This document shows positions 10,460 through 20,868 of a stretch of DNA of 64,000 nucleotides, piece after piece. The stretch's first letter is position 1; the number at the start of each line of letters is the position of its first letter. The translations under genes and the position numbers were made by a program. Under the pieces are notes generated by a model, which made no database searches, was not told the DNA's origin, and worked only from the letters and a program-made list of their open reading frames with translations. Source of the DNA: Xylaria sp. FL1777 (Eukaryota; Ascomycota; Sordariomycetes; Xylariales; Xylariaceae); assembly GCA_022578965.1 (NCBI GenBank), contig MU400635.1, forward strand, positions 48,864-112,863. The letters run 5' to 3'.

Positions 10460-11642
10460 GACGCTGTGAGCGTAGACTTGCGACGGCATTAATATGGCGC
10501 TTCTACCGTGCCTTGTTGTCCAACGTTGCTGAAACACTGATCGATGAGCGCAAGTACGAAGATGCAGCACAACTACACTATGTGGCCGTAGATGCATGGG
10601 CGAAGGAATACCATGAATCACCTCAGCTCACATCGATGAATCTATCTGGTAAGCGCTCCAGAAAGATCGGAATGTGCATTGAGTTTGATGTAGTCTGCAT
10701 GTTGGCCCCTTTAGCTGTCAAGATCGCTAAAACGCCTCTTCTCGATGACGCATAAGACATCTAGTTCCGTAGATCGAGCTGCAATGGCAATATTGGCTTT
10801 AGTGGCCCCCGCGCTAATAGATCCATAACAAAGGCCGGCACTTAGCATTTTTATAAGAGTATTAAAAGTTTCCTGACCCGAGACATTTTGCCACTTACTT
10901 ATATACCTCTCGTGTTTCATTTTGTTGGAGCCGTCATTCGAATATCTACCCGTCGTGTCGCTGGTGTTGTTGGTACATGGGGCCCAGTCCCTGTAAATGT
11001 ACGTATAGTACACTACTGTGCGTAAGTACCTAAGGTAGTGCTACGGTGACGGATATGTAGCTCTGCGACCTATACGTACTGCGTTTGTCATGATCCATTG
11101 ATGAGACCATATGTACCTTACCTGCCTGGATACGCTCCCTTGCATATGGTGTCGCGTATGGATGTTGCAATCATTTTTGGGCCGACGTCCAAAAAAAACA
11201 ACGCAGAACTGCCCTCGAATAAGGCTCCTCACTGTTCGCTGGAATCGTTCCGAATGTAACCACCCGATCCTCCCCAGCTTCCTTGGTTGGTCCAGCCCGT
11301 CATGATTCATGCTAGTTATGGCGAAGCTTTTATTGTGGTGGTATTTGAATATGTCCTCAACGTTGCGTTGATGCAAGACGTGCTTCGTCATGGTAGCATA
11401 AACATTGAAAGCTACACCATTCAGGAAATACAAGCCTAAAACCTGTCTCTCAGTGGCCCATTCCTTCACTCCCCAGATGACAGTCACGTGATCATCGCAT
11501 TGCTGCCTATTCGCTGTAGGAGATACAGGTCGCGCTAGCCGAAGCTGAAGAGGCAGTGCGAGGTTATATACCTGGGATATTGCTGTTCGTGTCTTCCAAA
11601 GAAACTGCCCTGCTATATTCATCTTGTGGTGCAGAGGACACC
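10460..11642. other. Divergent promoter region
   Basis: About 1.2 kb between the photolyase (minus) and the amidase gene (plus). Minus-strand bases 10460-10621 may be coding if the longer photolyase start is used. A 212-codon minus-strand frame at 11041-11679 has no motif I recognise and overlaps the amidase start, so I do not call it. Confidence 0.5.
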
Positions 11643-12942
11643 ATGTCGACGCCAGCAGCTTGTGAGGAACCCATTCCACGCTTCACCATCGACCTAGCCA
11701 AGGCTCCTCGTGAGCGATATCATGAGGTAGTACACGAGTTTGGACCGCGTATGCGCTCTCTTACTGGGCTGTTTGATGGCCTGCTATCAATATTCATTGC
11801 TTCTACGTGGCTGCGGTCGATCATAATAGGTCTGTCTAAGGTCTGCCTCCGTCGGGTCCATGATGAAGAGGAGAATGAGGAGATCAAGGGTATCGCTTCC
11901 GCGTCAGGCGTGCCGCTATATTTGCTCGTTGCTCTAAATAATCTCCTTGACTGCCTACTGGGCTGTACATCTGGGGCTGTGCCTATCTCGCCCGGCAAGG
12001 CCTCGCGACGGACTGGTGATGAGACGAGGCTCTTGCACTTTAGAGCCTTAGATTGGGGCATGGATGAGCTGCGAGATTTGCTCGTCGTACTGGAATTTGT
12101 GGACTCTGCATCGGACAATCCAAGCCGCGTTGTTGCACGATCAATCACATATGCTGGATTCGTTGGCTCATTGACAGCAGTTAGGTAGGTATATCAGTGA
12201 TATATATGCTAAGGAATCAGTCTTTTGTTCAGCCCGAAGAAGCTCACACTGTCGTAGACCAGGGCTCTCTATATCTCTAAATCAACGGGTCTGCCACGAC
12301 TGTCCCAGCAGGCAACTCCGCTGGCATCAGCTCATGGTGCTCCTTGGAAAACGGAAGTCAATTGGTTCGATTGTGCGGTCCTTCATGCTGCGTCATTCCC
12401 AGACAATCGATGAAGCGGAAGACGGTGCTGGTGATCGTAATCTAATTTCACCATTTGTAAAACAAGCAAGAGCTCTTGCTGTTATACCAAGCGCTCCTTG
12501 TTACCTGATCCTCTGCGATGGTCGGGAAGCTGCTGTTATCATTAAAGATCGCATTACGGGCACTGTCCGATCGACGACTGATTTCATAGCGCAAACAAAC
12601 CATGATCCCGAATATGACGAAGCGGGCACAGCCCGAAAACACGAGACAACTCGACAAGACCGACGCCAAGTGATTACATCGTCATTCGGAATTGAGGGCT
12701 GGGAAGAGGAATCAGTCGATAGGTTGGAGTGTCTCCAGAAGAAGTGGGACCGTCTTGAACATAAGTTTCGAGCGAAAAGTTCCTTCCCTCAAGCAACACC
12801 TAACATCACGGAGACGACACTACGGAAATGGATTTCTGACTACCCGACGCTCAACGAATGCACCCACTTCACCTCCATTCTCGATCCAGTGACGGGAAAA
12901 ATTCGATGGCTCATAAGAGGGCCGCTTGAAGACTCTGAATAG
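11643..12942 (+). CDS. Acid ceramidase/NAAA-like N-terminal-nucleophile amidase
   Basis: Two exons, 11643-12184 and 12258-12942, with a 73-nt intron (GTAGGT..CGTAG); 408 codons. The N-terminus CEEPIPRFTIDLAKAPRERY is the usual entry to the acid ceramidase / N-acylethanolamine acid amidase family. The probable catalytic Cys lies near residue 108 in LLGCTSG, which in the family becomes the new N-terminus after self-cleavage. RLLHFRALDWGMD supplies the Arg and Asp of the active site near 134 and 137. ITYAGFVGSLTAVRPGLSIS runs across the splice junction, and FIAQTNHD follows. The enzyme would hydrolyse the amide of ceramides or fatty-acyl ethanolamides. No cleavable signal peptide is visible from ATG 11643. 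An in-frame ATG at 11556 would add a hydrophobic stretch (MRGYIPGILLFVSS) that could act as one, so the true start and location are open. Confidence 0.85.
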
Positions 12943-13541
12943 CAGTGTAAGCTCCTAGTGTATTTCAATTTTGGAGACTTGAAGGGAGCATCTATAGAGA
13001 ATAGTAGTATCAGCATATTGGTCATGGTGGGGTTTTCACATCATGCGATGAACTTGTCTCATAGATGTGGGACAATTAGATGCACGCGGGACTCGGACAT
13101 TGTAGGATTAGAAATTTTGATGTAAATGTATGACCCGTATCTGTGCCATGGCGAACAGCTCGGACACCACAGCTTTTTCAAGGCCACAACTCAATCTCCG
13201 GCACGGAGACTATCAAGGTAGCCCCAGACTCCTCGCCCATAGAGTCACTCGGGGGTGGACGCGAGAAGACTTAGCCAGCCGGGAAAGGAAATCTAGCACC
13301 ACAAAAAAGTACACACGGCTCAAATATCGGGTATTGGGGGTGATTTTGTTCGCATTGTCATCGTATCCGGAGTCGCATTAGGACGGCCGTATTTCTTTAT
13401 CGACTAAGCTGCAATTCCACACGTCCTGCCATGTCGACCTAACCATGAATTTCCATGAACGCCGTTATCTGAGTAGCCTGCTATTAGAAGTCGAACAGGA
13501 CACCCAACTCGAAAATTGACGTACCACCAACAAGAAATCCT
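12943..13541. other. Convergent intergenic spacer
   Basis: Between the amidase stop (plus) and the RPS21 stop (minus). A plus-strand frame at 13130-13381 has no recognisable motif. I see nothing supportable here. Confidence 0.5.
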
Positions 13542-14143
13542 CTATCGGTTGGGGCTCCAGACGTTCTTCAGGAGACCATCTTTCTGGGTAATTCGGTTGA
13601 AAGCATCATCGCTCTCACCCTGTTGAGTAGTTTAGGACAAGCAACAAAAAGTGGGTTGGTTCTTGGGTGAATTACCATGGCGCGTACGAATCCACTGAGG
13701 GCGTATCTTTAGCTGTCGTTAGTATACAAGCCATTGCGCAAATTAATTATCCGGGTCCTCATACACGTGGTTCTCGCCGGGGATCTGTCTTCCATTCTCA
13801 TCGAGCCTGGCAACCTTTATAATTCGATCAGTATCGTTGAATTTGGGTTGGGCAGTTCAGAGACGAACGCTGATCTGAACGCTGGCGTGGTCGGTGGCCT
13901 TGATCACTGTTGTAAAGGGCAGTCAGTCATCGGCTTCCATTCGTACGGTCAAGATGTAGATCTCCAGAAGATCTTGAAACTGGACACAGAGATTAGAAAA
14001 GAGCACAACTTACAACGGCCGGTCGCGCTGCACTTTCGCTATAAGTTTTATCTGTCAGCATCTCCCCCGAAACATGGACGACACGAGTATTAGCAGCATA
14101 CTGGCACGTAAAGGTCGACGACTTCTCCGCGGTCGTTCTCCAT
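13542..14143 (-). CDS. RPS21: 40S ribosomal protein S21 (eS21), six exons
   Basis: An 87-residue protein, the same length as yeast S21, is recovered only by splicing six exons on the minus strand: 14143-14102, 14038-14014, 13906-13869, 13814-13765, 13706-13676 and 13619-13542. It starts MENDRGEVVDLYVP, then RKCSATGR, LIKATDHASVQIS, VARLDENGRQIPGENHV, YALSGFVRAM, and ends GESDDAFNRITQKDG with WSPNR and a TAG. These are the S21e hallmarks in order and without gaps. It is a component of the small ribosomal subunit. All junctions are GT..AG with consistent phase. The third intron has a weak GTTCGT donor but is forced by the frame. Exons 2 (25 nt) and 5 (31 nt) are unusually small. Differences from the usual sequence (Gly for Asn in RKCSATNR, Met where Arg or Lys is common in VRAR) may be lineage changes. 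It is divergent from SLX4. Confidence 0.93.
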
Positions 14144-14640
14144 TTTGGCGATTGGGGTGAATTTGGCGGTAGGGGAGGTCGGAAATGTGGTTGATGATGG
14201 TGTGGTTATCGCGAGGAATTTCTGAATTTTGACCCGGGTTGGCAGATAGTGGGAAGCATGTGGTGGGGGTTGTACCTTTGTATTCTTGGCTCGGCTAAAG
14301 TCACGTGCATGGTCACATGCTTTCGAGCTTGTTTCGCGTGCGCTATGGGTACGTGTACCTAGTTCATGCCAGCCCCGCATTAGTTCGTGTACCTGTTCGG
14401 CTTCGGTGTTGGTTGGCCAGCAGGCGATCCAATCCTCCACTAGACTTTGTATCAATAATCCTCCAACTGTCAACATCTACTCTTCGGCCTCTCCTAGGTT
14501 TCGATCTTCAACACTTTTGATCCAGCCATGAAACTATAGAATCCCACACATCTCCGTCCTTTGTTAATTTCAACCTGTTGGTCCACGGTGTCTACCGTTG
14601 CGCCTGGGGCGCAGCGTTACCTTTGCACGCTCGTTTGGCC
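14144..14640. promoter_or_regulatory. Shared promoter of RPS21 and SLX4
   Basis: 497 bases separate the start codons of the divergent RPS21 and SLX4 genes, so both promoters must lie here unless they extend into coding sequence. No clear TATA box is visible. Pyrimidine-rich tracts occur before each start, as in other fungal 5'UTRs. Confidence 0.55.
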
Positions 14641-17190
14641 ATGTCGTCTCTAGATGTCTTTATGTCTTCGCCGCCTCGAGCTCGAATTTCCGATCCAACT
14701 TCTGTCTCCTCGTCTTCCCCATTTCTTCCTTCTCTCGATGAGATATTTCTCAAGAAGAGCCCCAAGAAACCAGGCTTGCGCGCTCGAGATAACGCTGCCC
14801 TTACGCCCTCCCGCACCCGAACCACGTCTGCGAGTGCTACCAATATCCTGCGAGAGGCCCCTGAAATTGACATAGACACCGAGACTGTCACCGACTTGCC
14901 GCCCCATAGAACTACAGCAGCCACGAGTCGCAGACGGGATGTTACAACGCCTGGTATCTTGGCTAATGATGGAGATTCGAACCAGCCAACTGTTGCAATT
15001 GGGTCTTTATCTCCAAAGGATAAGCCATGGCAGAAATTCAAAACTAAGCCCTTCGCACAACATAGCGATCCATCTTTGCACCCCCAAAGTCCCAAGGTCC
15101 CGACTTCAAGAAACCACCCCGGTAAAGGTTCAGAGACAGTGCCTAAGCATGTTACTCCGGGGGGAGAGGACCTACTTCTCGACAACACCAAGACGGCGAA
15201 AGGAAAGGTTGACACGAAAGAGTCGGTCGGTATATCTCTTGCCAGCACCGAGCTAGAACCTGCTATCCCCCGTCGGGGCGATTGGACGCCCCCAAGAGCG
15301 AATGATCCCATTGTGCTCGGTTCCGACTCCGATGCTCGAGAACTTTTCTCATCAGCTGACAAAGAACCAGCGTCAAAAGACATATTCCAGACACTATACA
15401 ACAATTATGGAAGACAAGATGTAGATTTAGCACCGGGGCCATGCCCACAACCCCAGGCCGACTTTCTGAGGAAACGTAAGCGGATCGAGTTGATATCTAC
15501 CGGTCAAAATGAGGGACGTGAAGAATCCCGTAAGGGATCTCCAGTATCAGAAGACTCTCAAAGACCAAAGGAACGGACGAAACGGACAGAACCAAAAGCC
15601 ACTGTACCAAAAAAGAAGATGAGGACGATCACCGAACTAGCAATCGCTCCTTTCGTGGCACCTCTTGCCTCCGAAAGCGAACTCGCAGGGCCTACAACGA
15701 AGGAATCAATGCTGGACTATTTTGATTCTGATGGTGCTGTTAAGGCACTGGTTGAGCATCAGAAAGTTATTATGTCTCAGAGGAAACCGAAGGTTAAAGA
15801 GACGAAACCACCCCCCAAAACAAAACGCAAGAACAAGGCCGGCACAGCCGCCAACCCAATTTTGCTGTCCCCAAACTCGGCCTTGAAGCAATCTTCAAAC
15901 CAAGATTTTGTTTTCGGAACATCAAGCCAACTCGTGCAGGAGGAATCCCCCACGACATTAAGACATCTTCAGGCCGCTATTCGTGCTTCTAATAGCTTAG
16001 ATTCCGACCCTTTTGATGATAATGTGGGCCACCGCTTATGGCACGCTGGAGCGCGCAATGAAGAAGGTGAGCTCATGCAAATGGAAGTCATTGACCTACA
16101 ACACGACCCTACGAGTATCACAAAGCCAAATTCAACCGCTACACCAGGTGGCCGAAGTTTTGTTGATATCGACGATATACTAGACTCACCAAACCTGGTG
16201 AGCTCGTCCCCAAACACGCGCTCAGGGGCCACGCAAACAAATTCCCACTTTTTTCAGCCTCAGAACACAAAACAGAGTTCAAGTATCAAATCATCGGAGT
16301 CAGAAGCCCCGGGAAATATAACTAATGTTGAGCCCCGTCCCAATTATGACTTATTCACAGATGCCCAACTCAGCAAACAGATTACATCGTACGGCTTTAA
16401 GCTGGTAAAGAAACGCGCTGCGATGATTGCATTGCTAGATCAGTGCTGGTCAAGTAAGCATCAAGTGGCGTCAACTGGCTCAGCACAACCTCTATCGACA
16501 TCCACTCGTAGCCCAAGCCCAGCTCGGCGAAAGTCTTCTAGTGATGCACAGAATAAAGCCTCTACGAAGCCGCGTGGACGTGGTCGGCCAAAGAAGACAA
16601 AGGAGGATGATACGGTAATATCGGTCGCCAGTCCAAGTCCATCGGATAACACTAGTCCTAAACGCCCGCGTGGTCGTCCCAAAAAATCCGAGATCATGCC
16701 ACCCTCTACAGTAGAATCAAGCATACCTATATCAAGCCCAAAAAAACAACGTGGCCGTCCCAGAAAGGCGAGTGCTACTTCCATTGAAGTCCCAGACTCT
16801 GAGAACGGGACTCCATCACCCGTATCATCACCCGACCCTGTATTTTCCTCGCCTCCTCCATTGGATCTCACAGCCTCTGACGAGGGTGATCTCTCTCTAA
16901 CGTTGTCACCAACTGATCAAGAGGCGGAATTGTTTAAACATATCACTAAGGCCGTGACCTCGACGCCCCGCTCACAGGACCCGTCAGCCCCGTCATGGTA
17001 TGAGAAGATGTTGCTTTACGATCCTATTATTCTTGAAGACCTCGCATCTTGGCTAAACGCTGGCGAATTAACACGCGTTGGATATGACGGAGAAGTGTCT
17101 CCCTTTGATGTGAAGAAATGGTGTGAAAGCAAAAGTGTCATCTGTCTCTGGCGTCAGGGTAACAATGGGAGGGAACGCAAACGATTTTAA
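14641..17190 (+). CDS. SLX4: SLX4, scaffold of structure-specific endonuclease SLX1-SLX4
   Basis: A single intronless frame of 849 codons from ATG 14641 (MSSLDVFMSSPP); an in-frame upstream codon at 14578 is not an ATG. Most of the protein is disordered, rich in Ser, Pro and Lys. Near residues 568-605 lies a SAP-like helix pair, LFTDAQLSKQITSYGFKLVK followed by KRAAMIALLDQCW. Three AT-hook-like motifs follow near 642, 673 and 700 (RGRGRPKK, RPRGRPKK, QRGRPRK). The C-terminal ~65 residues (YEKMLLYDPIILEDLASWLN, then GELTRVGYDGEVSPFDVKKW) are the conserved SLX4 C-terminal domain that binds and activates SLX1. The complex cleaves branched DNA such as Holliday junctions and stalled forks in the nucleus. 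Length and layout match Pezizomycotina SLX4. Short N-terminal motifs cannot be assigned by eye. Confidence 0.92.
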   Translation: MSSLDVFMSSPPRARISDPTSVSSSSPFLPSLDEIFLKKSPKKPGLRARDNAALTPSRTRTTSASATNILREAPEIDIDTETVTDLPPHRTTAATSRRRDVTTPGILANDGDSNQPTVAIGSLSPKDKPWQKFKTKPFAQHSDPSLHPQSPKVPTSRNHPGKGSETVPKHVTPGGEDLLLDNTKTAKGKVDTKESVGISLASTELEPAIPRRGDWTPPRANDPIVLGSDSDARELFSSADKEPASKDIFQTLYNNYGRQDVDLAPGPCPQPQADFLRKRKRIELISTGQNEGREESRKGSPVSEDSQRPKERTKRTEPKATVPKKKMRTITELAIAPFVAPLASESELAGPTTKESMLDYFDSDGAVKALVEHQKVIMSQRKPKVKETKPPPKTKRKNKAGTAANPILLSPNSALKQSSNQDFVFGTSSQLVQEESPTTLRHLQAAIRASNSLDSDPFDDNVGHRLWHAGARNEEGELMQMEVIDLQHDPTSITKPNSTATPGGRSFVDIDDILDSPNLVSSSPNTRSGATQTNSHFFQPQNTKQSSSIKSSESEAPGNITNVEPRPNYDLFTDAQLSKQITSYGFKLVKKRAAMIALLDQCWSSKHQVASTGSAQPLSTSTRSPSPARRKSSSDAQNKASTKPRGRGRPKKTKEDDTVISVASPSPSDNTSPKRPRGRPKKSEIMPPSTVESSIPISSPKKQRGRPRKASATSIEVPDSENGTPSPVSSPDPVFSSPPPLDLTASDEGDLSLTLSPTDQEAELFKHITKAVTSTPRSQDPSAPSWYEKMLLYDPIILEDLASWLNAGELTRVGYDGEVSPFDVKKWCESKSVICLWRQGNNGRERKRF

Positions 17191-18031
17191 ACCCTGAGGT
17201 CACGGGTTGAATGTTGAAATATTACAGTCATAAATACCCCTTTCACTAGAAAGAGTGAGAATATAATATGATTTATGTAGTTTATATTGCTCCGAGGCAT
17301 TTCCTGCGAGGATTGAAGACTTGTTTAGTAGCATAAAATAGTAATGTGTCTGAGTCACTCGAGAACAATCTAGTATAACTTGTGAGACTAATTCGCTTGT
17401 TGCATTATTAATATACTCTTCTATCTTCTCTATTGCCTTCACTGTACTCTTTAACCAGTATCTATACCCAGGATATTATGACAGTTTGAAGGTTAGTATT
17501 TTTTATGGGTATATTAAGTACTCTGTAGGTAGCTAGGCTATGCCTAGCACATCCCCCAAAGGTCTGCATTAAGTGTACATGTTAGTTGTGATTCCATCTT
17601 TCACAAAGTTGTAACTCAGGAATATAGTAGACCTACATAATAACAAGAAGCATGGCAAGACTCGTCACTGAAGACAATGGCAAATGTGGTGTTGGGAACA
17701 CCAATTAGTTTGACCCTTGTAAGAATGGTAGTACTATTCTCACATGAAAACAATAATCTTACAGTAGTTATACTAATCTGCTTAAAAGTCCAGACATCGA
17801 CCAGACGTTTCTTACCAGGGCCAAGATCCTCACTACTTTCTTTCATTTACCTTTGATGCCTAAATGCAGTCATTACTCATGTCCTCGTTTTATCTCCAAC
17901 AACTACATGTTGTAGAGTAAAAAGCGTCTTGGGTTCATATAGCCCTAAAAGAAAGAGGGACGGAGGGAGGGGTCAGCTTAAATCTAATAAGAAATCCCAA
18001 AAAGATTGTGTTGAAGGTGTAAAGATACGTA
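17191..18031. other. Intergenic region 3' of SLX4
   Basis: A+T-richer than the flanking genes, with frequent stops in all frames. The first ~200 bases should hold the SLX4 3'UTR. The right end holds the downstream (3') flank of the tRNA. No gene seen. Confidence 0.5.
17999..18003 (-). terminator. RNA polymerase III terminator of tRNA-Leu
   Basis: Five consecutive T residues on the minus strand, about 28 bases after the 3' end of the tRNA gene. This is the form of an RNA polymerase III stop signal and the first T run of that length downstream of the tRNA. Confidence 0.6.
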
Positions 18032-18148
18032 TGAGAGCTGCAGGATTCGAACCTGCGCGGTTTCCCACTGCGGGATTTATGGTATAAATCAGCATAAAGC
18101 AGAATCTATGACCTAAACACAGCGCCTTAACCACTCGGCCAAACTCCC
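18032..18148 (-). tRNA. tRNA-Leu(UAG) with a 38-nt intron
   Basis: Minus strand. The acceptor 5' half GGGAGTT pairs with AGCTCTC (one G-T and one T-G pair), with discriminator A at 18032. The D-arm region reads GGCCGAGTGGTTAAGGCG (B-box partner A box TGGCCGAGTGG). The anticodon stem CTGTG pairs with CGCAG across loop TTTAGG, giving anticodon TAG. A 38-nt A+T-rich intron interrupts the loop after the base 3' of the anticodon, the canonical position. A long variable arm (about TGGGAAACCG) marks a class II tRNA. The T arm is GCAGG-TTCGAAT-CCTGC, which includes the B box GGTTCGAATCC. The sequence closely follows yeast tRNA-Leu(UAG), which decodes CUA. Confidence 0.92.
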
Positions 18149-19369
18149 AGATACAAAGCTACGGGGTTGCAATTGCCTAGAGATGCAGCTTGAATTGTGG
18201 GAGGGTATTGCAGCTGCCCACCACCTGGCACTAGCCGTCAATAATTCACATTGGTTTTTCGCAAAAGCAAAGAATAAAAGCTAACCATTTATATAAATAA
18301 AAAAAATAAACATAATTGCTTTAAACTAAAATTCTAAGTTTATGTTTAAAAGGGTAAAAAAGGTTATAATTAACTAAAGAGGTAATGTGGCTAAAGAGGT
18401 ATAAACGCAAGGACCATTCTGGTTTAAGGCACCTGAGATAAATCCGATCTTATTATTGTCGATCCTAAAAGTATGAAGAATTTCAATTACCGCCCTTCGC
18501 CATGCGTTATATCCTCGTGTACGGATATATGCTGTCCAAGGCCACCTCGCGTTGCCTGTTTTACCGGGCACTTGCTTCCCTCTGCCGAGCCCCCCATCCG
18601 TTCGCCGTGCGGGAGGTATGTAAGACGGGCGGTGGCCAGAAAAATAAACGTTCGTCTGCAAATCGGCAGCATGAGAGAGTGTCCATCAAGAGCCTCAAGT
18701 CCTCCCCAGGGTCTGTGCGACCGATACTACGTATACGTATATTAGTAACGCAGTGGCCCTGGTCTTCTTCGGGCATGACGTCCGAATCAGTAGCAAGATT
18801 GGCTATTAAAAGTCGGCCACCCGGGCTATTGCTGTTGCATCTTGTAACAAATGCTACTTTATGTTTTATTTATGGATATCTCGACTAAACATAGCTATTT
18901 AATAACTACTTAACATCGAGGCTGCATATATGCTGCATGGCGTGCATGAAATATGTAAATACAGCAAATCAGGACACCTCCTACATCTCAGCAACGCAAC
19001 TACGGCGCATAATGGAATAGCTGAAATACTACCACCTATCAAGCCAGCTTCTGTCTAGGCTCTCTAATAAACCGGTGGAAGTTACTCTCTCGAGTCTGCG
19101 CTACAGACTCTAATGTTGATTACATATAAATACAATAACAATCTACATCCCTTTCCCGCCTCAGCTCAATCATGTATTAGTAGTATTGACACACTACAGC
19201 TGCAGTTTTCTACCATAGACCCAGACGACCAATTCCCGGTACCTCACATTCTCGATTCCGTCTCTATTTACATTCGTTGATATATTCTCTTATCTCAGAC
19301 CTCGTTAGGTTACTTGTTCCTCCGTCATTGTCCACACGGCGACCTGTGTACGTTGTTGTTGTAACCAGA
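18149..19369. other. Intergenic region, A+T-rich patch then leader
   Basis: 1.2 kb between the tRNA and the membrane-protein gene. Bases ~18,235-18,400 are strongly A+T-rich. Several overlapping short frames at 18,370-18,890 on both strands have no motif I recognise. Bases ~19,140-19,369 look like a pyrimidine-rich 5' leader for the next gene. Confidence 0.5.
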
Positions 19370-20868
19370 ATGTCACGACATCATCACAACAACAGGCACA
19401 GGCAACGCAGACGTCATTCGCCTGCATACGGGTACAACTTAGGGAGTCAGTCTTTTGGCTCTAGTCAGGCGTACCATGAGGACACATGTAGAATCCCATA
19501 CGCAAAGTTCAATTTGGGAAAGAAGTTGTCGAGAAAGCAGCGTAGATTTGGACTATGCCCCGTTTGGTTCGGCCTCATCGCAGCGCTAGGCTTCCTGTCC
19601 TTCAACGTGGTCTACACAGTGTTGGCAGTAGTGGCGAGACCTTCAACAACAGATATTAACTCTCTGGATTTCACCTGGTATAAGAATAGCCAGTTTGAAA
19701 CTTGCGTCAATAGCTCTCCAGAGCATGTTAATTGCACTTTGTTGGAGGCGGATCTCAACGACTCGCGTTACCCGGACTTGAGCTGGATTGGGAAGCAGAG
19801 GGACCAGTACTTCATAACAGGGCCGGAATACCAGGTCTCGGCTTCGGCTTTGGACCCAATGGTCTCATGGTGTGACTTGGCGAGCTGCATGGCCGGATGG
19901 AAGATCGTGCCTTCCATCGTGCGTGATAGCGCCCTCGGGTTGACCGCTTTGAGGGCATGGTCCTTTCTCCTGATCACTGCAATCGCCATGTTCTGGAACT
20001 TGCGAGGGATACTATCTCCCCCTGAAACTTGCAAGCGAGGCGATTTCATTGACTGGACCCTTCTCGTGTGGAAAGCCGGTCAACTCGACTTCTGGTGGTG
20101 GGCATTTGCAACCTTCGCCCGCGATCCTACCATGGCTGAGCCTGTGTCACTCGTGGGATGGATCTATACCTGGAGTCTGGCTGTCAACTTCAACTTACAC
20201 CCGTGGGCATGCTACTTCAGCCTCGACTCAAGCATACGGCGCAGCATCGCCATCGCGTTGAACATAGCGACTTTTGTGCAATGGGGCGCAACCTTGCATG
20301 CTCTTCAGCAGGAGAACGGCAGGGATTCAATTCAGAAGTACGATTGTCTCTCCTCGAGCATCGCATCGGCTCCAGGCTCATCTCCGTGCGCTGCCGAACA
20401 GCTATGCTCGAAGAGATGGCTTTTCAGTAACCCGGATTTCACAACCGAGGATGCCAAACGGCTACGGTGTTTTACATGATCGCGGTTTATTATGCGATCG
20501 TGATCTACCCCATTTATTTGTTTTTGTCAGTGGCCTCTACAGTGATTCGGCGCTGGTTCCCGGACATGATTGGGAGACCGTGGGTTTGGTTTGATGATGA
20601 TGAAGACGGAGGTCACGCCGAACTCCAAGCGTCTCGATTAGTCCTGTTTGGCTTTTTTGGGTATTTGGGTCTAGTTTACTCCATCCCTTTTTTCACTTCT
20701 CCCGATTTTACGGTCGACTTTCATAAAAACAGTAGCTGGAGCACACTGGCATACGATTTAAGTTGTCGCGCTGTACATGTAGGCATTAGTACAACATATG
20801 CTTACTTGGATATTAATGCGTTTGCGAGAAACGTACGGATTGCAAAAACGCTATTTAACGCTGGATAA
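19370..20868 (+). pseudogene. Multi-pass membrane protein with a frame break near 20,455
   Basis: The frame opens at ATG 19370 (MSRHHHNNRHRQRRRHSP) and runs 369 codons to a TGA at 20477. Homology-like sequence then continues in another frame to 20868. The first part has a basic His/Arg-rich N-terminus, a strong hydrophobic segment near residues 62-86 (WFGLIAALGFLSFNVVYTVL), an extracytoplasmic-looking Cys/Asn region with NxS/T sites, and further helices near 196-212, 260-275 and 292-306. The second frame supplies VFYMIAVYYAIVIYPIYLFL, LVLFGFFGYLGLVYSIPFF and a Tyr/Asn-rich tail. The frames overlap between 20431 and 20479, and I find no GT..AG pair there that joins them. A single missing base near 20457-20460 would explain the break. 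I do not recognise the family or function. The break could be a real mutation or an assembly error. Confidence 0.6.

Noticed and set aside
11041..11679. 212-codon minus-strand open frame
   Set aside because: Overlaps the amidase start on the other strand, shows no family pattern, and its composition is not gene-like.
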